A stretch of 12,026 bases of DNA. It comes from Chloroflexota bacterium (lineage in GTDB: Bacteria; Chloroflexota; Anaerolineae; Aggregatilineales; UBA2796). Of this stretch, positions 6,202 to 12,026 are shown in pieces. The stretch's first letter is position 1. Each line of letters begins with the position of its first letter. The notes beneath the pieces were generated by a model, which was not told where the DNA came from, did not search any database, and saw only the letters and a list, made by a program, of their open reading frames with translations. Made by a program: the position numbers and the translations under genes. The DNA lies in contig RFIM01000072.1 in NCBI GenBank assembly GCA_003695215.1, positions 1 through 12,026 on the forward strand, written 5' to 3'.

Positions 6202-7620
6202 TTAGCCTGCTGCAGGCGTATCGGTCAGGCCGCCATAGGTCATGGCGCGTGCGTCTAGGGCTTTTTCAGCCGCTTCGCGCGTCATATAGCCGAGCTCAAC
6301 GACCACGTCGATGATGCTCTTGTTCTCAGCCATTGCCTTCTTGACGACTTCAGCGCCTTTCTCATAACCGATGATCGGATTGAGCGCTGTGGCCAGGATA
6401 GCGTTCTTAGCGAGCCAACCAGCGGCTTTTTCGCGGTTAGCCGTGATGCCGCGCACAGCTTTATCGGTGAAGGCGCGCACAGCGCCGATCATCACGTGCA
6501 TCTCTTCAAACAGGCAGTGGGCGATGATCGGCATCATCACGTTCAGCTGCAATTGGCCTGCCTGCGCTGCATAGACGATGGTGGTATCGTGGCCGAGCAC
6601 GTAGAACATCGCCATGTTCAACATCTCTGCCAGCACAGGATTGACCTTGCCAGGCATGATTGAAGAGCCAGGCTGCACAGCTGGCAGGCGAATCTCATCC
6701 AAGCCTGTGGCAGGCCCTGAGCTGAGCAAGCGGAAATCATTGGCGATTCGGATCAAGTCCTGAGCGGCTGTGCGCAGCGCGCCGCTGAAAAAGACGGCAT
6801 CCTGCATGCTCGCCATGCTCTCAAAGAGATCGTCGCTAGTGTAGAGTTCCATGCCCAAGAATTCGCTCAGGCGCTTGACCATGCGCGCGTGGTATTCGGG
6901 ATGCGCGTTCAAGCCTGTGCCTGTGGCCGTGCCGCCAATGCCGAGCCGCTTTAAGCCTTCGGCAGCCACGAGAATTTTCTCAATATTGCGCTCAATAGTC
7001 TTGGCATAGCCGCCAAATTCCTGTCCCATGCGGATCGGCACAGCATCCTGCAAGTGCGTGCGGCCGCTTTTGACGATGTCATCGAACTCGACAGCCTTTT
7101 GGCGCAACACCTCTTGCAGAGCGCGCAAGGTCTGTACCAGCTCGTTCAGGCGCCACAAGGCACCGAGCCGAATGGCGGTCGGGATAGTGTCGTTAGTGCT
7201 TTGCGCCATGTTGACGTGATCATTAGAGCGGATCGGCTTATCTTTGGCAGGTGCGCTGAGCGGATAGCCGAGAATCTCGTTGGCGCGCGCGGCAATGACT
7301 TCGTTGGTATTCATGTTGTGGCTAGTACCAGCGCCGGCTTGGAAGGGATCGACCACGAACTGGTCGTGTAGTTTGCCTTCCATGATCTCGGCTGCAGCCT
7401 GATCAATAGCAGCTGCTAAACGCGGATCGAGCAGGCCTAGCGCGCTGTTGACATTGGCCGCGGCACGCTTGATCGCCGCCATCGACCAAATGAAGGCAGG
7501 ATACGGCTTCAGGCCACTGACGGGAAAATTTTGCACGGCGCGCTGCGTCTGGACGCCATAGTAAGCGTTGGCAGGCACTTGCAGCTCGCCCAGCGAGTCT
7601 TTTTCGATGCGGAAAGTCAT
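6202..7620 (-). CDS. aspA: Aspartate ammonia-lyase (aspartase/fumarase superfamily)
   Basis: The 472-residue protein is a full-length member of the aspartase/class II fumarase superfamily. It has GAGTSHNMNTNE (96-107), QSTND (140-144), GRTHLQDAVP (186-195) with T188-H189, GTGLN (234-238) and the flexible signature loop GSSIMPGKVNP (318-328) with likely catalytic base S319. The STND motif, the EGKLHDQFVVDPFQAGAGTS stretch and the EKDSLGE/YYGVQTQRA start match Bacillus-type aspartases, which interconvert L-aspartate with fumarate and ammonia. Class II fumarases usually have QSSND. Annotation as fumarase (fumC) is the main alternative, because members are often mislabelled. The ATG at 7620 has AGGAG about 11 bases upstream. 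It is transcribed from its own extended -10 promoter and ends at a strong terminator. The enzyme is cytosolic and tetrameric in known relatives. Confidence 0.82.
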   Translation of the reverse strand: MTFRIEKDSLGELQVPANAYYGVQTQRAVQNFPVSGLKPYPAFIWSMAAIKRAAANVNSALGLLDPRLAAAIDQAAAEIMEGKLHDQFVVDPFQAGAGTSHNMNTNEVIAARANEILGYPLSAPAKDKPIRSNDHVNMAQSTNDTIPTAIRLGALWRLNELVQTLRALQEVLRQKAVEFDDIVKSGRTHLQDAVPIRMGQEFGGYAKTIERNIEKILVAAEGLKRLGIGGTATGTGLNAHPEYHARMVKRLSEFLGMELYTSDDLFESMASMQDAVFFSGALRTAAQDLIRIANDFRLLSSGPATGLDEIRLPAVQPGSSIMPGKVNPVLAEMLNMAMFYVLGHDTTIVYAAQAGQLQLNVMMPIIAHCLFEEMHVMIGAVRAFTDKAVRGITANREKAAGWLAKNAILATALNPIIGYEKGAEVVKKAMAENKSIIDVVVELGYMTREAAEKALDARAMTYGGLTDTPAAG

Positions 7621-7669
7621 ATCTCAAGTTGCTCCTGATTTTTTAAGTAGCTGGATCGGCTATGGTTGC

Positions 7670-7678
7670 ATTCTAGCA
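7670..7678 (-). promoter_or_regulatory. Extended -10 promoter of the aspartase gene
   Basis: The minus strand reads TGCTAGAAT (7678-7670), an extended -10. Only a poor -35 (TGTAAA) is found 17 bases upstream, and it falls in the loop of the preceding hairpin. The predicted start near 7663 gives a leader of about 42 bases. Confidence 0.5.
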
Positions 7679-7681
7679 CGC

Positions 7682-7708
7682 GCAGAGCAGGCTTTACACC
7701 TGCCCTGC
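7682..7708 (-). terminator. Hairpin between sodA and the aspartase gene
   Basis: In minus-strand RNA, GCAGGGCAGG (7708-7699) pairs with CCTGCTCTGC (7691-7682) over 10 bp with one G-U wobble and a 7-base loop. The wobble becomes an A-C mismatch on the plus strand, so the structure suits the minus transcript. It follows the sodA stop by 35 bases but lacks a T-run, so termination may be partial. Confidence 0.45.
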
Positions 7709-7743
7709 CATTCAAATTGCTTATGCGCCGCGTTCAGCGCGCC

Positions 7744-8361
7744 TTACTTGGCAGCTGCGTACCGCGCCGCCACTGCATTCCAGTCCACAACGTTCCACCA
7801 AGCGTCCACGTAATCTGGGCGGCGATTCTGATACTTCAGGTAGTAGGCGTGTTCCCAGACGTCCAAGCCGAGGATCGGCACGACATGCGGCTGATCCATG
7901 ATCGGATTATCTTGATTAGGCGTGGAGACGATCTTGAGCGCGCCGTTATCCACGATCAGCCATGCCCAGCCCGAGCCAAAGCGCCCGAGGGCCGCTTTCT
8001 TGAACTCCGCCTTGAAGTTCTCAAAGCTGCCGAAGGCGGCATCGATAGCGGCTGCCAGGTCACCTGTTGGCGCGCCGCCGCCATTGGCAGACATGATCTG
8101 CCAGAACATGGTGTGGTTCACATGACCGCCGCCGTTGTTGCGCACGGCTTGGCGCACCTCTTCAGGCACTGAGGCCAAATCCTTGATGATCTGCTCGGGC
8201 GTCATCTCGAAGAATTGCGGATACTTCTCCAGCGCGGCATTCAGATTATTCACATAGGCAGCATGGTGCTTGCCGTGATGAATCTCCATTGTCTGAGCGT
8301 CAATGTGCGGCTCCAGCGCGTTTGATGGATATGGCAAAGGTGGTAGCTCGAATTTTGGCAT
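7744..8361 (-). CDS. sodA: Superoxide dismutase, manganese type
   Basis: This 205-residue protein is a full-length Fe/Mn superoxide dismutase, which converts superoxide to oxygen and hydrogen peroxide. The four metal ligands are H28 (MEIHHGKHH), H83 (NHTMFW), D167 and H171 (DVWEHAYY). NNGGGH (75-80) and the TPNQDNP motif, with Q150 in place of the Fe-type Gln, point to manganese as the preferred metal. That call rests on family rules, and cambialistic use cannot be excluded. No signal peptide is present, so it acts in the cytosol. The ATG at 8361 has AGGAG nine bases upstream. The gene is divergent from the EamA transporter gene across about 150 bases with repeats and overlapping promoter signals, and is followed by a hairpin before the aspartase gene. 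Confidence 0.97.
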   Translation of the reverse strand: MPKFELPPLPYPSNALEPHIDAQTMEIHHGKHHAAYVNNLNAALEKYPQFFEMTPEQIIKDLASVPEEVRQAVRNNGGGHVNHTMFWQIMSANGGGAPTGDLAAAIDAAFGSFENFKAEFKKAALGRFGSGWAWLIVDNGALKIVSTPNQDNPIMDQPHVVPILGLDVWEHAYYLKYQNRRPDYVDAWWNVVDWNAVAARYAAAK

Positions 8362-8407
8362 AGGTATCGCTCCTATCTTTGGAAAAGCGTAAGGCTCAGC
8401 AAGCGTG

Positions 8408-8437
8408 TTGCAGGGGGCACGCCTGCAGTGGTAGGAT
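8408..8437 (+). promoter_or_regulatory. Candidate promoter of the transporter operon
   Basis: TTGCAG (8408-8413) and the extended -10 TGGTAGGAT (8429-8437) are separated by 18 bases between hexamers. The -35 is weak, but the TG extension supports the -10. The predicted start near 8444 leaves a leader of about 68 bases. The -10 lies exactly between two direct repeats. Confidence 0.35.
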
Positions 8438-8447
8438 CACGCCTGCA
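8418..8447. repeat. Pair of 10-bp direct repeats in the divergent promoter region
   Basis: CACGCCTGCA occurs at 8418-8427 and again at 8438-8447, a 20-base period or about two helical turns. The ten bases between them hold the extended -10 of the rightward promoter. A TGCAGG at 8409-8414 also forms an inverted repeat with the first copy. The arrangement fits a binding site for a dimeric or tandem regulator acting on sodA, the transporter operon or both, but no regulator is identified. Confidence 0.5.
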
Positions 8448-8458
8448 CACTGGATAAG

Positions 8459-8488
8459 ACTTTAACCGAGTCGAGGCATTTTTGCCAA
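8459..8488 (-). promoter_or_regulatory. Candidate promoter of sodA
   Basis: On the minus strand TTGGCA (8488-8483), five of six to consensus, is followed after 18 bases by TAAAGT (8464-8459). Transcription would start near 8452, so the direct repeats fall in the first 35 bases of the leader of about 90 bases. Confidence 0.4.
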
Positions 8489-8511
8489 TTTGAGCATTGC
8501 GAGGCGATATC

Positions 8512-9462
8512 TTGGCTGATAAGAGCGTGACTTGGCGTCCGTTTGCGGCGCTTGCCATTGGCTTGCTGGCAGCTTCGTCTTCTTCAATTCTGATTCGTTT
8601 TGCGCAGGCTGAGAGCGCGCCATCGTTGCTGATCGCGGCGTGGCGGGTGACAGTTGCCGTGCTGATCCTGACGCCGTTTGTCTGGGCGCGGCACAGCGCC
8701 GAGCTGCGCGCGCTAAAGGTGCCGCAGCTCGGCCTGATGGTCATCTCAGGCGTCTTCTTGGCGGCGCATTTCGGCACCTGGATCACATCGCTGGAATACA
8801 CTTCGGTGCTGATCAGCGCGACGCTAGTCACGACCAATCCCTTGATCGTCGCTTTCTTGACGCCGCTCTTGCTGCGCGAGCGGCTGAGCGCGCAGACACT
8901 GGGCGCGATCTTCCTCGCCATCATCGGCGGCGTGATCATCAGCTTCAGCGGCGATGCTGGCAGCGCGCCGCGCCAAGATGCGCCCTTGCTCGGCGCGCTG
9001 CTCTCATTCTTGGGCGCTGTGGCCGTAGCTGTTTACTACATCATCGGGCGCAAGCTGCGCGCTGAGCTGAAAGCTTTGCCATACATTTGGATAGTCTATG
9101 GCAGCGCAGCGATCACGCTGACTGCAGTCACCTTGATCTCAGGGCAGGGCGCGGCTGTGCCAGCGCTCTCAGCAGAGGCTTTCTTTTGGATGACGTTAGT
9201 GGCGATCTTTCCACAGCTGATCGGGCATTCATCCTTCAACTACGCGCTGGGCTATCTCTCAGCAGCCTTTGTGAGCCTGGTCGTGCTAGGCGAGCCGATT
9301 CTCAGCACGATCTTCGCCATCTTCTTGCTGAACGAATTGCCACAGCCTTTGCAACTCGTCGGCAGCGCTGTGATTTTGGCGGCACTTTTCATCGCCAGCC
9401 GCGCCGAAGTCCGCGCCATGCGTCCGAAGGCAGCGCCTGAGCAAGCGCTGGTGGTGGATTGA
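8512..9462 (+). CDS. EamA/DMT-family membrane transporter
   Basis: The 316 residues are almost entirely hydrophobic helices. Ten membrane segments can be drawn at about 9-29, 36-56, 73-92, 98-120, 128-146, 158-178, 189-209, 222-240, 247-270 and 280-296. They form the two tandem EamA repeats of the drug/metabolite transporter superfamily. Such proteins usually export amino acids or other small metabolites; the substrate here cannot be told. The frame is open from a TTG at 8497, but the TTG at 8512 has GAGG seven bases upstream and begins MADKSVTWRPF, so I chose it. The acetyltransferase gene follows after three bases, so exporter and acetyltransferase are co-transcribed, a pairing compatible with removal or detoxification of a small amine. 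Confidence 0.9.
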   Translation: MADKSVTWRPFAALAIGLLAASSSSILIRFAQAESAPSLLIAAWRVTVAVLILTPFVWARHSAELRALKVPQLGLMVISGVFLAAHFGTWITSLEYTSVLISATLVTTNPLIVAFLTPLLLRERLSAQTLGAIFLAIIGGVIISFSGDAGSAPRQDAPLLGALLSFLGAVAVAVYYIIGRKLRAELKALPYIWIVYGSAAITLTAVTLISGQGAAVPALSAEAFFWMTLVAIFPQLIGHSSFNYALGYLSAAFVSLVVLGEPILSTIFAIFLLNELPQPLQLVGSAVILAALFIASRAEVRAMRPKAAPEQALVVD

Positions 9463-9465
9463 AAA

Positions 9466-10011
9466 ATGAGCGCCTTGATTCGCCCTGCGAAATTGGCCGA
9501 TGCGCGCAACATCGGCATGGTTCAGCTGGATACCTGGCGCAGCACTTATACGCCGCTGGTGCCTGCTGGCTTTTTAGATCAGTTTGACTACAAAGAGCGC
9601 GAGCAGGTCTGGCGTGCGCGCCTGAGCAACGCTCAAGCGCCGCAGCACGTCTTCGTGGCGGAAGTGGACGCTCAGATCGTCGCTTTTGCCAGCGGCGGCC
9701 TTGCACGCACAGAAGATGCGCCTTACACAGCGGAAGTCTACGCGCTTTACGTGCGGGAGGCTTATCAGCGGCGTGGCATCGGCGTGCGCTTGGTGGCAGC
9801 GCTGGCAGAGCGCTTCGCTGCTGAAGGGCACACGCACATGCTCATCTGGGTGCTGAGCGAGAATCGCAGGGCGCGCGCCTTCTACGAAGCTATTGGCGGC
9901 ACTTGGCTGCGCGAGAAGCTGATCAACTTTGGCACGAATTTGCTCGAATCTGCCTACGGCTACGTCATCTCAGATTTCTTAGCGCGCTATGGCGCACCAA
10001 AAACGGAGTAG
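9466..10011 (+). CDS. GNAT-family N-acetyltransferase
   Basis: The 181-residue protein has the GNAT fold. Beta-4 VYALYVREAYQ is followed by the acetyl-CoA pyrophosphate loop QRRGIGVRLV (101-110), and motif B is SENRRARAFYEAIGG (131-145). The N-terminal IRPAKLADARNIGMVQLDTWRSTY is typical of the single-domain RimI-like/YhhY-like group, which transfers acetyl from acetyl-CoA to amines, amino acids or protein N-termini. The substrate is unknown. The gene starts three bases after the transporter stop and ends three bases before the next ATG. Its start has only a weak GGTGG site, suggesting translation coupled to the transporter gene. Confidence 0.93.
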   Translation: MSALIRPAKLADARNIGMVQLDTWRSTYTPLVPAGFLDQFDYKEREQVWRARLSNAQAPQHVFVAEVDAQIVAFASGGLARTEDAPYTAEVYALYVREAYQRRGIGVRLVAALAERFAAEGHTHMLIWVLSENRRARAFYEAIGGTWLREKLINFGTNLLESAYGYVISDFLARYGAPKTE

Positions 10012-10014
10012 GAG

Positions 10015-11190
10015 ATGTCTTGCTATAACCTGGACGATCATGATGGGCAACCTGAGCTGCTGAGCGCGCGCGGCGTCTCGTTAGCGGGCGTGCTGGAGCG
10101 CGTGACTGATCAATTCGTGGCTGAGACGGAAACGCGCCCTGATATCCTGACTGAGACTGACTCGGCTGAATGGCGGCGCATCTTGGTCGAGATCGTCGAA
10201 TATGTGCTGACGGTCGAAGGTATTCGTCTCTCGCGCGAGGATCGGCTGCGCGTGCTCGAAGTCGCCTATAACGATCTTTTCCTGCTTGGCGCGCTTCATC
10301 CGCTGCTGCGCGATCCTGAGGTCAGCGAGATCGAGATCGCAGCGCCTGATCGGATCTACGCGCGGCGTGGCGCGCAAAAAGCGCTGAGCCAGGTGCGCTT
10401 CCGCGACGATTCGCAGCTAGAGCGCGTCTTGCGCCGTGCGCTGATCGCCACAGGCGAGCGTCTCTACAGCGGCGAGCCTTTGATCGAGGTTGGCACGCGC
10501 CTTGCCGAGCGCCCTGCGCGCCTGATCATCACTATGCCGCCAATCAGCCCGACCGTACAAGCCAGCATTCGCCTGCATCCAAGCCAGCCGCGCCATCTCT
10601 CGGACCTAATAGCATCAGGTTTCCTGAGCGCCGAGCAGGCTGCAGCGCTTGAGCGCGCCATTGCTGAGCGGCGCGGCATGATGTTGGCAGGCGATGTCGA
10701 GAGCGGCAAGACGACGCTGCTGCAGGCGCTCGTGCCCTTGGTCGCCGCGCAAGACGGTGCACATGCAGCTGCGCAGCGCGCCAACGAGCTGATCCTGCCT
10801 GCCCAGATCGCTAATGCTCAAGGCGCGACTTTTGCCGCGCGCTTGAGCGAGGCGCGTCAGCTGGTGGCTGAGAGCGGCGGCTGGCTGATCGCCGACGAAA
10901 TTCGCTTCGATGAGTCTGAGGCGATGTGGGAAGCGCTGACTAGCGATCTAGGCGCGCGCGCGCCACGCCTGCTATGGGCATTCCGCGCCGCAACCGATCC
11001 CTTGCGCTTGCGCACAGCCTTCAGCATGGCAGTCCGACGCGCTGTGCCAAACATCGATCAAGCGGTCATCCATAGCGGCCTGCTGGATCGCCTGCCAGTG
11101 GTCATCTTGCTGGTGCGCCGTGATGGCAAGCCAGGCCTGCTGCGCATCGCCAATTGGCGCGCTGAAGGCGACTCGCTGGTGCTGGCTTAG
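10015..11190 (+). CDS. Orphan CpaF/TadA-like type II/IV secretion ATPase, partly degenerate
   Basis: The 391-residue protein follows the CpaF/TadA layout. A helical N-terminus (about 20-90) leads into DPEVSEIEIAAPDRIYARRG (100-119), matching the N-terminal VirB11-like domain, then LYSGEPLIEVGTRL and a TMPPISPTVQASIRLH strand. The ATPase core has Walker A GDVESGKT (226-233) and a Walker-B-like WLIADEIR (290-297). Downstream the usual MNTGHxGSxxTxHAN region is replaced by LTSDLGARAPRLLWAFRAAT, so the conserved histidines are missing. In normal relatives this ATPase powers Tad pilus assembly or secretion, but no tad/cpa gene is next to it. It is co-transcribed after the acetyltransferase gene, with GGAG six bases before its ATG. 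It may have changed function or work with distant pilus genes. The last four bases overlap the PucR-type gene stop. Confidence 0.8.
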   Translation: MSCYNLDDHDGQPELLSARGVSLAGVLERVTDQFVAETETRPDILTETDSAEWRRILVEIVEYVLTVEGIRLSREDRLRVLEVAYNDLFLLGALHPLLRDPEVSEIEIAAPDRIYARRGAQKALSQVRFRDDSQLERVLRRALIATGERLYSGEPLIEVGTRLAERPARLIITMPPISPTVQASIRLHPSQPRHLSDLIASGFLSAEQAAALERAIAERRGMMLAGDVESGKTTLLQALVPLVAAQDGAHAAAQRANELILPAQIANAQGATFAARLSEARQLVAESGGWLIADEIRFDESEAMWEALTSDLGARAPRLLWAFRAATDPLRLRTAFSMAVRRAVPNIDQAVIHSGLLDRLPVVILLVRRDGKPGLLRIANWRAEGDSLVLA

Positions 11191-12026
11191 CCCTGCAGGA
11201 GGCGGCGAATTTTGAGCGCTAAATGCACGGCAAGGCGCGTCTCAGGATTATCCAGATCAAAGCCGCCTAGCTGCGCGATGCGCTCCATGCGGTAGAGCAG
11301 CGTGTTGCGATGCACATGCAGCCGATTAGCCGTCTGGCTCAGGTTGCCGTGCGCTTCAAAGAATGCCTCGAGCGTCAGGATGAAGTCTTCGTTGCTTTGC
11401 GTCTCGTCGGCAAGTTCGCCGAGCGTCTCGCGGTAAAAGTTATGCAGCTCAGGCGTCTCCAGCAGCAGCGAGAGCAAGCGATAGACGCCGAGATCGGCAA
11501 AGTAAAGCGGCTGATTCAGCCGCCACTGCTGCGCGATGCGCTGCGCCGCCACTGCCTCTTGGTAGCTGATGCGCCACTGCGCCAGTGTCTCAGCGGGCCT
11601 ACCCACGCCGATCGCCAATTGGGCGCTTGGGAACTGCACGCGCACCCGATTCAAAACCGCCTCTGCCAGTTGGCGCACAGCGCGTGGCATGCTCTTGCGC
11701 GGCGCGCCATTCGGCGGCTGCTCGGCATGGCAGAAGACGACCACGCTGCCTTCTAAAAGCTGCACCAGCGCCTGCAGGCCGAGCAGAGCGACTTGCTCGT
11801 TGAAGGTCGTCTCAAGGCGGCGTTCACTTGGCGCGTCTTCGCCTACCCAACAGGCGATCAGCGCTGTATACGGCTTGCCATTCGGCTGATAGCCGAGCCT
11901 GGTCAGTTGGCGCATAGCTTGATCGAGCGGCACGCTGCCCAGCAGCAGGCGCTCTAGCACACTGCCTTGCACGCGCTTTTGCGCCTCACGAATGGCCTTC
12001 TCTTTCGCCATCTCCAGCGCGCAAGC
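11187..12026 (-). CDS. PucR/CdaR-family transcriptional activator (N-terminus outside window)
   Basis: The frame is open to the right edge and reads ACALEMAKEKAIREAQKRVQ in its first visible codons. The methionine at 12011 is therefore internal, and the true start lies beyond the window. The visible 279 residues contain a CdaR GGDEF-like region (about 50-165 from that Met), ending in IGVGRPAETLAQWRISYQEA. A C-terminal PucR helix-turn-helix follows: TLEAFFEAHGNLSQTANRLHV, then HRNTLLYRMERI (about 213-245). Relatives activate purine, sugar-diacid or amino-acid catabolic genes and often carry an N-terminal ligand-sensing domain, which would be in the missing part. It converges on the secretion-ATPase gene with overlapping stops. 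The target is unknown. Confidence 0.93.
   Translation of the reverse strand, partial: ACALEMAKEKAIREAQKRVQGSVLERLLLGSVPLDQAMRQLTRLGYQPNGKPYTALIACWVGEDAPSERRLETTFNEQVALLGLQALVQLLEGSVVVFCHAEQPPNGAPRKSMPRAVRQLAEAVLNRVRVQFPSAQLAIGVGRPAETLAQWRISYQEAVAAQRIAQQWRLNQPLYFADLGVYRLLSLLLETPELHNFYRETLGELADETQSNEDFILTLEAFFEAHGNLSQTANRLHVHRNTLLYRMERIAQLGGFDLDNPETRLAVHLALKIRRLLQG

Noticed and set aside
7666..8172. 168-codon plus-strand open frame opposite sodA
   Set aside because: It runs antisense to sodA, which has all metal ligands intact, and its product shows no recognisable motif.
8373..8939. 188-codon minus-strand open frame across the transporter gene start and the divergent promoter region
   Set aside because: It is antisense to a well-supported EamA transporter, its composition (Ser/Lys/Arg/Thr-rich with no domain pattern) is that of a shadow frame, and it would cover the sodA promoter and direct repeats.
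1..12026. CRISPR arrays, tRNA/rRNA genes, insertion sequences or phage genes
   Set aside because: I saw no spaced repeat array, no tRNA-like stem with a CCA or T-arm motif, and no transposase or integrase motif in the reading frames.

Overview
The window looks like ordinary chromosome from a moderately GC-rich bacterium. I would tentatively place it in the Chloroflexota. The reasons are the mix of a secreted LppX/LprG-like protein, a CHASE4 sensor kinase, a PucR-type activator, a CpaF-like ATPase, and an acyl-ACP-reductase-like protein outside an obvious cyanobacterial context. This placement is inference; there is no rRNA or other marker gene. No tRNA, rRNA, CRISPR array, transposase or prophage gene is visible.

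Left part (1-8361): every gene is on the minus strand, so it reads right to left. sodA (Mn superoxide dismutase, 7744-8361) comes first, followed by an aspartase/fumarase-family lyase (6202-7620) with a clear intrinsic terminator (6141-6176). Next is a two-gene operon: a 469-residue protein with a left-handed beta-helix acyltransferase-like C-terminus (4657-6066), then a homologue of cyanobacterial long-chain acyl-ACP reductase (3535-4653). A secreted protein of unknown function (2251-3234) follows, with its own promoter and a long leader. Last is a CHASE4-HAMP histidine kinase (266-2131) with the start of its response regulator (1-262, cut by the window edge).

Right part (8362-12026): a divergent promoter region (8362-8511) separates sodA from a plus-strand operon. 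That operon encodes an EamA drug/metabolite transporter (8512-9462), a GNAT acetyltransferase (9466-10011) and an orphan, partly degenerate CpaF/TadA-like secretion ATPase (10015-11190). A PucR/CdaR-family activator on the minus strand (11187-12026, N-terminus cut) converges on it, with the two stop codons overlapping.

The most interesting unit is the acyl-ACP-reductase/beta-helix pair. The reductase keeps the nucleotide-binding GATGxIG motif and the active-site Cys of the cyanobacterial alkane-pathway enzyme, but no aldehyde-deformylating oxygenase is present. Its operon partner has an N-terminal domain I cannot assign. Other points: four co-transcribed junctions all have the form stop-NNN-ATG; a shared extended -10 element (TGCTAnAAT) precedes three transcription units; and a pair of 10-bp direct repeats exactly brackets a predicted -10 between sodA and the transporter gene.
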